From positions 1 to 42,334 of the forward strand of contig AQSL01000152.1 in assembly GCA_000403035.1 (NCBI GenBank): DNA of 42,334 nt, read 5' to 3'. The first letter of the stretch is position 1, and every line of letters starts with the position of its first letter. Origin of the DNA: Candidatus Latescibacter anaerobius SCGC AAA252-E07 (GTDB lineage: Bacteria; Latescibacterota; Latescibacteria; Latescibacterales; Latescibacteraceae). Shown here in pieces: positions 33,697-42,309 of this stretch. The notes under the pieces were generated by a model that saw only the letters and a program-made list of their open reading frames with translations, made no database searches and was not told the origin of the DNA. A program made the translations under genes and the position numbers.

Positions 33697-33732
33697 CCTT
33701 TGTGAATCTGCGGAAATTCTTTGCATCATGTA

Positions 33733-35118
33733 TTATTTCACCAGCATCATCCTGTTTGAAACAACATTATCCCCAGTTTTCAAACGTGAAATAAATACGC
33801 CGGACGATACTGGTGAGCCGTTTTCATCCCGTCCGTCCCAGAACACCGAATGGACTCCCGGGGTTACATCGCCGGATACAAGCTCACGGATTTTCCTGCC
33901 CGTTATATCGTAGATAACAAGATCGACAAATCCCGCTTCGGGGATGGAAAACTCGATCGTCGTAGCAGGATTGAAGGGGTTGGGGAAGTTACGCAGCACA
34001 ATGAAACTTGAGGGTGCGGCATTCTCAACCAGTGTCGGCAACACCGCATATTTTGCCGCATTGAAACCACAGATATAAATTTCATATCCTACACGGTAAT
34101 CATTCCTGCCTCCATCCATTAAACTATAGCAGAATGTGGTACCGTCGGGTCTCCAGTTCGGGCTTGTTTCCCAACCATGATTAACATCAAAAGGCGGGGG
34201 ATATGGTTTATTTGTTTCTTCACCGGTAAAGGCATCAAACGTCTGATCGGTGAAGGTATTATACACATATACTCCGAAACAGTAATCAAATAGCAGCCAT
34301 AAGCCGTCAGGAGAGAAATTCATATTGCGGCAATAGCCGAATCTTACCTCTTCGAAAAAGGTGAGTTGCTCCAATTCTCCGCCCTCGAACGGCATCCGGT
34401 AGAGCTGGCTGACAGTATTGTTGTCAATTCTCTCCATGATATTGACATACACGTACTTATTATCCGGAGATATGGTCGGATCGAGGTATTTCAGCGGGTC
34501 CGGACCGAGATTTTCATCGGTTAAATACCTTGTTTCATCGGTTACCGTATCGTAAATGGTCGGAACGCCCTGATGTTCCGCCTGAAGCTCATCGGTGAAA
34601 ATACGCTCATCATAGTTAATGTACGATATATACCTGCTATCGTTGCTCCAGTGCGCCCTTCCGGCGCCCTCGAGGATTACACTGACTTCTCCGGTATCAA
34701 TATCAATCCCATAGAGTGTTTTTGTGCTGTATACAACTCTTTCTAACTTCTGGTCATAATCATCAACAGTATGCTGGAAAGCGAGTGTTTTGCTGTCCGG
34801 GGTAAACCTGAGGCAATGGACATTGAATGCATTAGTATAAAGTAGTTTTGCCTCGCCGCCTTCCGCCGGAACGAGCCATATAGCATATCGATTGGAATAT
34901 GGAGAATAACCACTAATCGTAACATGCGTCGTGAACGCAATCCATTCCCCGTCAGGAGAAATTGCCGGATCGATTGGATATTCGGCATTGTTGTAGTCGA
35001 CACCTGATTCATCAAATGTGATATCAACCTTTATTCCGAAATCAGGCTCGACCTCTGCCAGCGCCGGAACAGCAATCAGTATCGCAATTGTCATTATGAA
35101 TATGCTGAATGTTTTCAT
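33733..35118 (-). CDS. Secreted TolB/PD40-type beta-propeller with sorting tail, P1
   Basis: This 461-aa protein has a signal peptide (about 1-21, ending PALA). Propeller blades are marked by AISPDGEWIAFTTH, FTPDSKTLAFQH, HWSNDSRYISYINY, TISPDNKYVYVNI, FSPDGLWLLFDY and NWRPDGTTFCYSL. The last 80 residues are a secretion-tail domain (NFPNPFNPATTIEFSIPE ... GVFISRLKTGDN). TolB-type propellers bind peptides, sugars or metal; no catalytic domain (such as a prolyl oligopeptidase hydrolase) follows. The start is ATG 35118 after AAGGAG. It is homologous to the propeller part of the M56 fusion at 38696. No BlaI-like operator is visible upstream; a GGAGGAGG string near 35208 precedes only a very short frame. 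Confidence 0.85.
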   Translation of the reverse strand: MKTFSIFIMTIAILIAVPALAEVEPDFGIKVDITFDESGVDYNNAEYPIDPAISPDGEWIAFTTHVTISGYSPYSNRYAIWLVPAEGGEAKLLYTNAFNVHCLRFTPDSKTLAFQHTVDDYDQKLERVVYSTKTLYGIDIDTGEVSVILEGAGRAHWSNDSRYISYINYDERIFTDELQAEHQGVPTIYDTVTDETRYLTDENLGPDPLKYLDPTISPDNKYVYVNIMERIDNNTVSQLYRMPFEGGELEQLTFFEEVRFGYCRNMNFSPDGLWLLFDYCFGVYVYNTFTDQTFDAFTGEETNKPYPPPFDVNHGWETSPNWRPDGTTFCYSLMDGGRNDYRVGYEIYICGFNAAKYAVLPTLVENAAPSSFIVLRNFPNPFNPATTIEFSIPEAGFVDLVIYDITGRKIRELVSGDVTPGVHSVFWDGRDENGSPVSSGVFISRLKTGDNVVSNRMMLVK

Positions 35119-35260
35119 CTTCAATCTCCTTACCCTTTAACATGCGTTAATGTTGAAATCCTGACACATACTTCACGTAGTTTGATGAGTAATCACCTCC
35201 TCCGGTACATGTTGAAAGGGATAATGTTATGTGTAGTATAGCTTCCAATTATTCGTATCA

Positions 35261-36694
35261 TTATTTCACCATCATCATCCTTCCGGCAGCAACGCTCTGC
35301 CCCATTGTCAACTGTATGAAAAAAAGTCCTGAAGAAACATCGGTGCCGTTTTCATCCCTGCCGTCCCACACTGCCGAGTAAAAGCCCTGTCTCATGTCAC
35401 GGGACACAAGTTCCCGGATTTTCTGTCCGGTAATATCATAGAGTTCAAGTTTCACATGCCCGGCTTCGTGAAGCGAAAACTCGATCGTTGTCGACAGGTT
35501 AAACGGGTTGGGATAATTTCCAAGGATGGTAAAACTCGAAGGATTCTCGTCCTCGACCATAACCACATCATCACCGGTATATCTATCGGGATTAAAATCA
35601 AATATATATATAGGACTGCTTAAAAGTGCTCCATCTTTAACCAGGGTTAAAGAATAGCACAATTTGTCGCCAATCGGAGACCACGATGTGTGCAATGCGC
35701 CCCTTACCGGTTCTTCCGGAAGGAAAAACCCGCTGTCCTCGCATTTTTCACCCGAAAACAGATAAAATATTTCACCGGTATCTATCCTGTATAAAAGCGG
35801 TAGCCAGCATTTCGTGAAAACCACCCACTGTCCGTCGGGTGAAAATCTTATTCCCCGACATTCGTACTCATAATCTTCACGGGATTCAAAAAAGGTGAGC
35901 TGTTCGGGTTCTCCGCCCTCAAAAGGTACCCTGAAGATCTGGCCTGCGCCATCTACAGTTTTATTGAAAATAACAGAGAAGCCATCCGGGCTGATCGCCG
36001 GAAAATAATATTTATTGTTGTAGTACCCTCCATCCAGAGAAGCTGCATCTGTTATCCCTTCATCTGACAAATACCTCACTTCTTCTGTCACGGTATCATA
36101 AATTGTCGGTACTCCGTTGCATTCGCTTTGCATATCTCCGATCCACGTTCCTGGATCAAAATTGACATAGGAAAGATACCTGCCGTCGGAACTCCAATTC
36201 GGGTGATAACCGCCGTCGATAATAGTTCGAATTTCTCCTGTATAGATATTAATACTCATGATTTGCGGTATAGGACAGGAATACCGTATTGTTCCCCGGC
36301 CGAGTTCTTCTCTTTTACCCCCTCTTGTCGTATCAGTTACACTAGCTTGAAAGGTTATCTCCCGGCTGTCGGCTGTGAAATTTAAATAATAAATCCCCGA
36401 ATATATGATATTCTCATTTGCTTCTTTAATATCATCAGTGGAATAAATTCTGACATTCTCGCCGCCTTCTGCAGGTATAATATAGATTATACTGCTTACT
36501 ACATCCGTACAGGCAATCCATTTGCCGTCCGGTGACCATGCCGAACATCCCGTATAAGAACCTATATTACCATATAAAACGAAATCACCGGCAACTGAAA
36601 ATTCAAATTTAGTGCCGTATTCCGGTCCGACCTGGGTAAACGCTATAGATGAAATAGACAAAATTAACACCACATATATTGATATAAATTTCAT
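35261..36694 (-). CDS. Secreted TolB/PD40-type beta-propeller with sorting tail, P2
   Basis: This 477-aa protein has a signal peptide (MKFISIYVVLILSISSIAF). Blades are marked by AWSPDGKWIACTD, FTADSREITFQAS, NWSSDGRYLSYVNF, AISPDGFSVIFNK, FSPDGQWVVFTK and SWSPIGDKLCYSL. The segments GEIRTIIDGGYHPNW and CNGVPTIYDTVTEEVRYL are shared with P1, P3 and the M56 fusion. The tail domain (NYPNPFNLSTTIEFSLHEAG) is nearly identical at DNA level to that of P3 over 256 bp. A strong TTGACA-N17-TAAATT promoter with a palindromic operator lies at 36740-36785. Its ligand is unknown. Confidence 0.85.
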   Translation of the reverse strand: MKFISIYVVLILSISSIAFTQVGPEYGTKFEFSVAGDFVLYGNIGSYTGCSAWSPDGKWIACTDVVSSIIYIIPAEGGENVRIYSTDDIKEANENIIYSGIYYLNFTADSREITFQASVTDTTRGGKREELGRGTIRYSCPIPQIMSINIYTGEIRTIIDGGYHPNWSSDGRYLSYVNFDPGTWIGDMQSECNGVPTIYDTVTEEVRYLSDEGITDAASLDGGYYNNKYYFPAISPDGFSVIFNKTVDGAGQIFRVPFEGGEPEQLTFFESREDYEYECRGIRFSPDGQWVVFTKCWLPLLYRIDTGEIFYLFSGEKCEDSGFFLPEEPVRGALHTSWSPIGDKLCYSLTLVKDGALLSSPIYIFDFNPDRYTGDDVVMVEDENPSSFTILGNYPNPFNLSTTIEFSLHEAGHVKLELYDITGQKIRELVSRDMRQGFYSAVWDGRDENGTDVSSGLFFIQLTMGQSVAAGRMMMVK

Positions 36695-36739
36695 CGTACA
36701 AATCTTTCCAAAAAAGTAATAATAATAACATTTTATAGA

Positions 36740-36785
36740 CTAAATCTACTAATCTAAATTTAGCATGCTAAATGAAATTTGTCAA
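36740..36785 (-). promoter_or_regulatory. Promoter and palindromic operator of P2
   Basis: On the minus strand, TTGACA (36780-36785) is followed after 17 bp by TAAATT (36757-36762). ATTTAGCATGCTAAAT (36758-36773) is a perfect 16-bp palindrome overlapping the -10. A second TAAATCTACT element follows at 36741-36750. The region 36740-36773 matches 30 of 34 positions of the P3 promoter (38337-38370). Confidence 0.65.
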
Positions 36786-36810
36786 GCATTTTTTATACTA
36801 TTTGATAAAT

Positions 36811-38223
36811 TTATTTTACAAGCATCATACAGTTTGTCGCCTTTGTATTATCCATACTTAAATGTGAAAAATAAATACCAGATGAGACCTCAATGCCGTT
36901 TTCATCCCTGCCGTCCCACACTGCCGAATAAACGCCCGGTCTCATGTCACGGGACACAAGTTCCCAGATTTTCTGTCCGGTAATATCATAGAGTTCAAGT
37001 TTCACATGCCCGGCTTCGTGAAGCGAAAACTCGATCGTTGTCGACAGGTTAAACGGATTGGGATAATTTCCAAGGATGGCAAAATTCGAAGGATTCTCGT
37101 CCTCGACCATAACGTCACCATCACCGGTATATCTATCGGGATTAAAATCGTAGAGAGTAATTGAAGAAGTCGAAAATCCGTTGGTATTACACGTATATAA
37201 TTGATAACAGAATTTCGTGCCATCCGGCGACCAGTTCGGCTGCTGCATATGTATGTTTTTAAACGTAGTGATATCATCCGGTCTGTCATAGTTTTCGCCG
37301 GTAAAAACATCGAACGTTTCGCCTGTGAGCGTATTATAGGCAAGGATAGATATAGAATTATGAAAGAGTATCCACTCCCCATCCGGCGAACATGTTATGG
37401 AAAGACATCTTTCACCGCACCAGTCTTTTGCCCGGTAATCGGTAAGCAGTTCCGGTTCACCGCCCTCAAAGGGGATTTGAACGAGCTGACCCGCGTTGTA
37501 TTCTGTGTAATTCATGATGATATGTGAACCATCCGGGCTGAAAACCGGATACTGGTACTTGTTTTCATCGAAATACGGTCCCTGCGGCACATTTTCCTCT
37601 ATCAAAAACCTCGTTTCATCGGTCACCGTATCATAGATTACCGGCACGCCGTTACATTCAATCTGTGAAGTATCGATATAAGTGTTGACATCAAAGTATA
37701 TGTAGGTAAGATACCGGCTATCCCTGCACCAGTTGGGATGAAATCCCCCTTCGGTAATAACCCTGTGCTCCCCCGTATACATATTGATGTTTTCAATGGC
37801 AGGTATGAGATTTGTGGATCTATACATTGTTTCTTCTTCATCGAGATATTCACGGTAACTTCCCCGGTCCTCATCGAGCACCCACAGCCCAAAGGTTATT
37901 ACCTGGCTGTCCGGCGAAAAGCACAGCATATTGATCCATTTTTGCTCTACCGTTTCAGGCAGTTTATACACGAGCACTGCTTCTCCGCCTTCCGAAGGGA
38001 CAACAAATATCGATGTTCTATTCATACCAATAAACGCTATCCACTTCTCATCGGAAGACCACACCGGGCAACTTTTATATGAATCAAACTTTTCCCGATA
38101 CTTTTCATCGTACCCTTCACCGAGTTGAATATCAAGTCTCGTTCCATAGAATCCCTGCGCACATGCGGGCACAGCGTTTACGGCAAATGCAATCAACACC
38201 AGATACAACATGAATTTTTTCAT
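36811..38223 (-). CDS. Secreted TolB/PD40-type beta-propeller with sorting tail, P3
   Basis: This 470-aa protein has a signal peptide (MKKFMLYLVLIAFAVNAVPA). Blades are marked by VWSSDEKWIAFIG, FSPDSQVITFGL, NWCRDSRYLTYIYF, VFSPDGSHIIMNY, CSPDGEWILFHN and NWSPDGTKFCYQL. The segment NMYTGEHRVITEGGFHPNW closely matches NIYTGEHRVLVEEGY in the M56 fusion. The tail reads NYPNPFNLSTTIEFSLHEAG. I choose ATG 38223 because GGGGGAG precedes it and a signal peptide follows; the frame is open to 38277. It is the first gene downstream of the M56 fusion, with its own operator-containing promoter. Confidence 0.85.
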   Translation of the reverse strand: MKKFMLYLVLIAFAVNAVPACAQGFYGTRLDIQLGEGYDEKYREKFDSYKSCPVWSSDEKWIAFIGMNRTSIFVVPSEGGEAVLVYKLPETVEQKWINMLCFSPDSQVITFGLWVLDEDRGSYREYLDEEETMYRSTNLIPAIENINMYTGEHRVITEGGFHPNWCRDSRYLTYIYFDVNTYIDTSQIECNGVPVIYDTVTDETRFLIEENVPQGPYFDENKYQYPVFSPDGSHIIMNYTEYNAGQLVQIPFEGGEPELLTDYRAKDWCGERCLSITCSPDGEWILFHNSISILAYNTLTGETFDVFTGENYDRPDDITTFKNIHMQQPNWSPDGTKFCYQLYTCNTNGFSTSSITLYDFNPDRYTGDGDVMVEDENPSNFAILGNYPNPFNLSTTIEFSLHEAGHVKLELYDITGQKIWELVSRDMRPGVYSAVWDGRDENGIEVSSGIYFSHLSMDNTKATNCMMLVK

Positions 38224-38336
38224 ATACTCCCCCGGACTCTTTATCCGCATGTATACGATCCACTGATATGAAATCATATAATCCGGCTTTACAACGCTTC
38301 AGCAATAGCATGTTTTCAGGGGTAATGTTATATGCG

Positions 38337-38382
38337 CTAAATCTACTTTGCTAAATTTAGCATACTAAATAAATTTTGTCAA
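38337..38382 (-). promoter_or_regulatory. Promoter and palindromic operator of P3
   Basis: On the minus strand, TTGACA (38377-38382) is followed after 17 bp by TAAATT (38354-38359). ATTTAGCATACTAAAT (38355-38370), a palindrome with one mismatch, overlaps the -10. An adjacent CTAAATCTACTTTG element starts at 38337. It is the same layout as in the P2 promoter. Confidence 0.65.
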
Positions 38383-38441
38383 GGGATTTTTTTGCAGGCG
38401 GGAAAAAAAGTTCACTTTGAAATCATAAAATAGTATTGTAC

Positions 38442-38657
38442 CCACGGATGGACACAGATTATGAAATTTCCCATCCCCTCTACCCGAACTCACCCCCTGA
38501 TTCTCTCTCTTGCCCTGCAATAGAGGGGGAACTGGCTGGGTGGTCATCCCCTCTCTGCTTGTAGAGAGAGGAGAACGAGGGGTGAGTTAAAAAATATTCA
38601 TTTTTGACAAAGTTATATATGTAAGTTTTATCCGTGTTTATCTGTGTTAATCCGTGG
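38442..38657. repeat. 216-bp nested palindromic element
   Basis: The outer arms CCACGGATGGACACAGAT (38442-38459) and ATCTGTGTTAATCCGTGG (38640-38657) are inverse complements at 16 of 18 positions. Inside, AACTCACCCC (38487-38496) and GGGGTGAGTT (38579-38588) are perfect complements and enclose further C-rich/G-rich arms of the type seen at 129-172 and 13329-13376. It has no coding capacity. It looks like a non-autonomous repeat that inserted between the P3 promoter and the M56 fusion gene. Confidence 0.6.
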
Positions 38658-38695
38658 CTCATTTCTTTTGAAGTATCTTTGATACCAGGAAGTTT

Positions 38696-41600
38696 TCACT
38701 TCAGCAATGTCATCCTGCCGGCGGAAGTTTTGCTGCCCATGCTCAACTGCGAGAAATAAACGCCCGATGAGACATGGTTCCCGTTCTCATCAACGCCGTT
38801 CCAGCGCAGGGTGTGAACTCCCGGTGTCATCTGCCCGGAGACAAGCTCACGGACTTTCTGACCCATGGAATTGTAAATCACCAGGGTAACAAAACCTGAG
38901 GCGGGCAGCGAAAACTCGATGGTGGTGGACATATTGAAAGGATTGGGATAATTCCCGGTTACGGTGAATGGTACAGGTGCGGCAGTTTCGAAAGCAGCAG
39001 GTTTCATGGGGGTAGAGAGCGTAAAATCGCATATGTATATATAATTGCCATCGTCCTCTTCGACAAGATAGCAGATCCGCTTTCCATTGGGCGACCATTT
39101 CCCGTAGGAATTACGGCGTTCAGGATTTTCGAAAACTTCGGATAGTTCGCCTGTGACCGTATTATACACAAACAGCCGCTTGTCCGGTGCTGATTTTTTC
39201 CAGGTAAAATCAGTATAGAGAATCCACTGCCCATCGGGGGAATACTCCGGAAAATTGATGTATTTTCCATACTCTGTATTTTCATCATAGAAGGTAAGCT
39301 GTTCGGGTTCGCCTTCCTCGAGCGAAATCCGGTAGAGTTCTATCGGCCCGCTGCCTTCCCTGACAGGGATAACTATATGGGAGTCATCCGGGCTGAATGT
39401 CGGTTTCCCGTATCTTTTTTCTCCGTCAACGGGCAGAAACCATTTCCTTCCAGTCTCGACATCATAGACCGCGGGCATGCCGTGATGGTCGGTTTCAGCA
39501 TGTGCGGAATATATGGCGGGATCCCAGTTCAAATAGCCGAGATACCTGCCGCTCCTGCTCCAGCAGCACCGGTAGCCCTCCTCGACGAGAACTCGATGTT
39601 CTCCGGTATAGATATTCACGCTTTCAATGTTCGGTATCGGATTACTGAACGTAGCAAATCCCTCCTCGTTATATTCCTTAATAGTTATAATACTCCCTCT
39701 GTAGATGTCATAAACATCCTTCTTAAACGTTATCTCCTTGCTGTCGGAGGTAAAACAGAGCGATTCGAAGTTACCGACCGAATAGCCTTCCTGAAAATTT
39801 TCATACATCAGTTCGGGTTCGCCGCCCTCAGAGGAAACAATCCATATCCTGTTATGATCGGTAAACGCAATCCATTTCCCGTCAGGCGACCACGCAGGTT
39901 CATTTTTATGCTTATCGAGACCGAGATACAGGTTGTACAATCTCCTTTCTTCCTTGTTTTTCAGGTCGAAATCAAAGTTTTCGTAATCAAAATCAATCTC
40001 AACCATAACGGGTTTTGCCACAGGCACTTTTATTCTGTTTTCACGAAAAGAAGGCAGTGCCATTCCCGAACTTTCTGTCACAAACGAAGTAACACCCGAA
40101 GTATCACTCTCTTTATCTGCCACGTTATCTGTTGTATCAAGACCTGCATCGTCTGCAATTTTTTCAGTCTCTCCTTCAGGAATACCGTTCAGGGATTTCT
40201 GTTCGGGGATATAAGAACTCTCTTCTTCATCTGAACTATCCGGGAGTCCAAATTCGGCGCCAGGCGTACCGGCATGGGCTACCTGCTTATCCGGTTCTGA
40301 ACAGTTTTCATATTCGGTATTAACCCTGTTACTATTGCTTACAATACTATGCATATCATTCGAAACAGAAACATGAGAGACCGGTAAATTCCCATAATAA
40401 ACATCACTATCTAAGGGTTTTATAACCGATTTTTCGGCAGCAGGAGCTTCTGTGAATGTTGCGCTTTCACCCTTTCTTGCAGATTCGGCTTTTCGTTCAT
40501 CCCCGGTTTCAACAGGTGTGCTCTGTGCTGTCGCAACAATTCTTTCTGTATGGAAAAGAGTTTCATCCGGAGCGCTCAAGCGAACAATGCTTTCCCTTTC
40601 AAAACCCACGAATCCGCTTAAAAACGATGTGCTGACACAAAGAAACAGCAGAGATACTACGAACCGTGCACTCGTTCTTGCCTCGATTATACGGGAACGT
40701 GAACTGTCGAGTATCCTTTCAATCCGCCGTCTCAATGGTGATTTAAACGAGATGATACCGACACCGGCTATTATCTCGCGGTAATCCGGTTGATAGAATT
40801 GAGCAATGGTGAGCAAATTCAAGGCATAAGAACGATGATTTCCCGTATGTTTCATCACATAATCATCACATACATAATCACTCGTCTCCTCGATCCGGCG
40901 GGAAAGTAGCCACATAAGCGGTTGAAACGGCACGATAACGATGGCGATTTGCCGTAAAAGATTCCAGAGATGATCATATCTCCGTAAATGCGATAGTTCA
41001 TGCAAAAAGATTTCCCTGCTTGCAAGGGAGATTTCCTGTTCCCCCAGCGGAAGAAGAATAAAAGGTTTCAAGAAACCTGCTAAAAAGGGGCTTTTTACAG
41101 ACGGGCTCTGAAAAACGAGCGGCGCTTTGAGGCCTGCTTCGTGTGCAAGGTCGTTACATAACGTGACAAAGGATGGTTTTGCTGTAAACGCTGAACGTCG
41201 TATATACTGTATATACAGGGTATGTAACAGTAATCTCATGAAGAGGAGCAGCGAGGCAACCAGCCATAGAACGGTGAATATGATATACATACCGGAACGT
41301 TTCTGTTCCCACAGGCCGTGAGATTCGTTCCAGTACTCCTGAATGATAGAATAAGTTTTAACCTCACCTAATGGAATTTCAACGCTAAAATACTGTTTCT
41401 TGCCTTCGGTTGTCTCACGAAGGGCAGTACTCGAGTTCCGGGGTTGAACCGGAAGCGATGTTTCGTGACTGCGGGGAATTGATGCATGAATATCCTGTGC
41501 TTTACGAAAGGATTCCGGGGAATGTTCTTTGCCGGAAGTGATGACTGTTGGAGAGAGCTTTTCCGTACCATTATCATGTTTCGGAAGGGTACTATGAAGT

Positions 41601-41941
41601 TCGCCTGCCTGTGTCAATGGCAATACGGCAGTATCATGAGTGTCCGTGAAATATATATGTTCACTTTTGTTGAACGAAGCCCGAGGGACAGGAACAGTTA
41701 TTCTGCTTATTCCGGTCATACTCATGTACGGTGCCAGTAGAGGACCGAAAAGCGCGGCAACAAGAAACACCCGGAGAATGAGAGACTGAAGCGCAGCTCC
41801 CCTTTTCCTCAAAACGTATGCCGAACATATTCCTGCTGATATTATGATAGTGGTTTGAACCATGAGGTTGGCCCCTATCATAACGGCAAAGTTCGAAATC
41901 CTCAGGAACCACTCAAGAAAAGGCATTTCCGACAAGGCCAT
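38696..41941 (-). CDS. M56 (BlaR1-like) peptidase fused to a TolB-type propeller and a sorting-tail domain
   Basis: This 1081-aa protein has an N-terminal M56 unit: helices near 16-45, 52-75, 218-243 and 427-445, zinc motif HELSH at 314-318, and E351-x3-D-Y-V-C-D-D. A low-complexity linker follows (about 446-665). A propeller spans about 670-975 (AWSPDGKWIAFTD 683-695, FTSDSKEITF, CWSRSGRYLGYLN, FSPDDSHIVI, YSPDGQWILYTD, KWSPNGKRICYLV). The last 85 residues are a secretion-tail/FlgD-Ig-type domain (NYPNPFNMSTTIEFSLP ... GVYFSQLSMG). The propeller takes the place of BlaR1's extracytoplasmic penicillin sensor and is homologous to P1-P3 next door. The ATG overlaps the blaI-2 stop by one base (TAATG). 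I infer a sensor-protease that inactivates the paired repressor. Confidence 0.88.
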   Translation of the reverse strand: MALSEMPFLEWFLRISNFAVMIGANLMVQTTIIISAGICSAYVLRKRGAALQSLILRVFLVAALFGPLLAPYMSMTGISRITVPVPRASFNKSEHIYFTDTHDTAVLPLTQAGELHSTLPKHDNGTEKLSPTVITSGKEHSPESFRKAQDIHASIPRSHETSLPVQPRNSSTALRETTEGKKQYFSVEIPLGEVKTYSIIQEYWNESHGLWEQKRSGMYIIFTVLWLVASLLLFMRLLLHTLYIQYIRRSAFTAKPSFVTLCNDLAHEAGLKAPLVFQSPSVKSPFLAGFLKPFILLPLGEQEISLASREIFLHELSHLRRYDHLWNLLRQIAIVIVPFQPLMWLLSRRIEETSDYVCDDYVMKHTGNHRSYALNLLTIAQFYQPDYREIIAGVGIISFKSPLRRRIERILDSSRSRIIEARTSARFVVSLLFLCVSTSFLSGFVGFERESIVRLSAPDETLFHTERIVATAQSTPVETGDERKAESARKGESATFTEAPAAEKSVIKPLDSDVYYGNLPVSHVSVSNDMHSIVSNSNRVNTEYENCSEPDKQVAHAGTPGAEFGLPDSSDEEESSYIPEQKSLNGIPEGETEKIADDAGLDTTDNVADKESDTSGVTSFVTESSGMALPSFRENRIKVPVAKPVMVEIDFDYENFDFDLKNKEERRLYNLYLGLDKHKNEPAWSPDGKWIAFTDHNRIWIVSSEGGEPELMYENFQEGYSVGNFESLCFTSDSKEITFKKDVYDIYRGSIITIKEYNEEGFATFSNPIPNIESVNIYTGEHRVLVEEGYRCCWSRSGRYLGYLNWDPAIYSAHAETDHHGMPAVYDVETGRKWFLPVDGEKRYGKPTFSPDDSHIVIPVREGSGPIELYRISLEEGEPEQLTFYDENTEYGKYINFPEYSPDGQWILYTDFTWKKSAPDKRLFVYNTVTGELSEVFENPERRNSYGKWSPNGKRICYLVEEDDGNYIYICDFTLSTPMKPAAFETAAPVPFTVTGNYPNPFNMSTTIEFSLPASGFVTLVIYNSMGQKVRELVSGQMTPGVHTLRWNGVDENGNHVSSGVYFSQLSMGSKTSAGRMTLLK

Positions 41942-42309
41942 TACTCCTTTTCATTTAACAGCCTGGCTATATCCTTTAGTTCTTCTCTGGTGATATATTG
42001 GTTTTTAACGAGATATGAAACCATAGTTTCTGCAGATCCGGCGAATAAGCGATCGATAAAATCCTGCATGGCGTGCTTTATCACTTTCTCATTCTTTACG
42101 AGCGTGTAAAAAATAAAGGTACGATTGTCAACATCATGGGTTATCGCGCCCTTCTGCTCCAGCGTCCGGATAAGAGTCTGTACCGTACTGTGAGCAATCG
42201 GTTCCAATTCGTTTAAAGCTTCGGTAATTTCCCGTGCAGTCGCCCGCTTTTTCTTCCATAGCACCTGCATAATTCTCAGTTGTATCCGACCAAATTTTAA
42301 TTCTGACAT
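41941..42309 (-). CDS. BlaI/MecI-family transcriptional repressor 2
   Basis: This 122-aa winged-helix protein is closely similar to repressor 1: FGRIQLRIMQVLWKKKRATA, REITEALNELEPIAHSTVQT, LEQKGAITHDVDNRTFIFY, then the dimerisation/cleavage region DFIDRLFAGSAETMVSYLVK. ATG 42309 follows GGAGAACAT. It is coupled to the M56-propeller gene by a TAATG overlap. Only 25 bp upstream are inside the window, so its promoter and operator cannot be judged here. Confidence 0.92.
   Translation of the reverse strand: MSELKFGRIQLRIMQVLWKKKRATAREITEALNELEPIAHSTVQTLIRTLEQKGAITHDVDNRTFIFYTLVKNEKVIKHAMQDFIDRLFAGSAETMVSYLVKNQYITREELKDIARLLNEKE

Noticed and set aside
35119..35260. Leader peptide or BlaI-like operator upstream of P1
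   Set aside because: A GGAGGAGG string is present near 35208 but only a 7-codon frame follows, and I find no TAAAT/TACT dyad like those upstream of P2 and P3.
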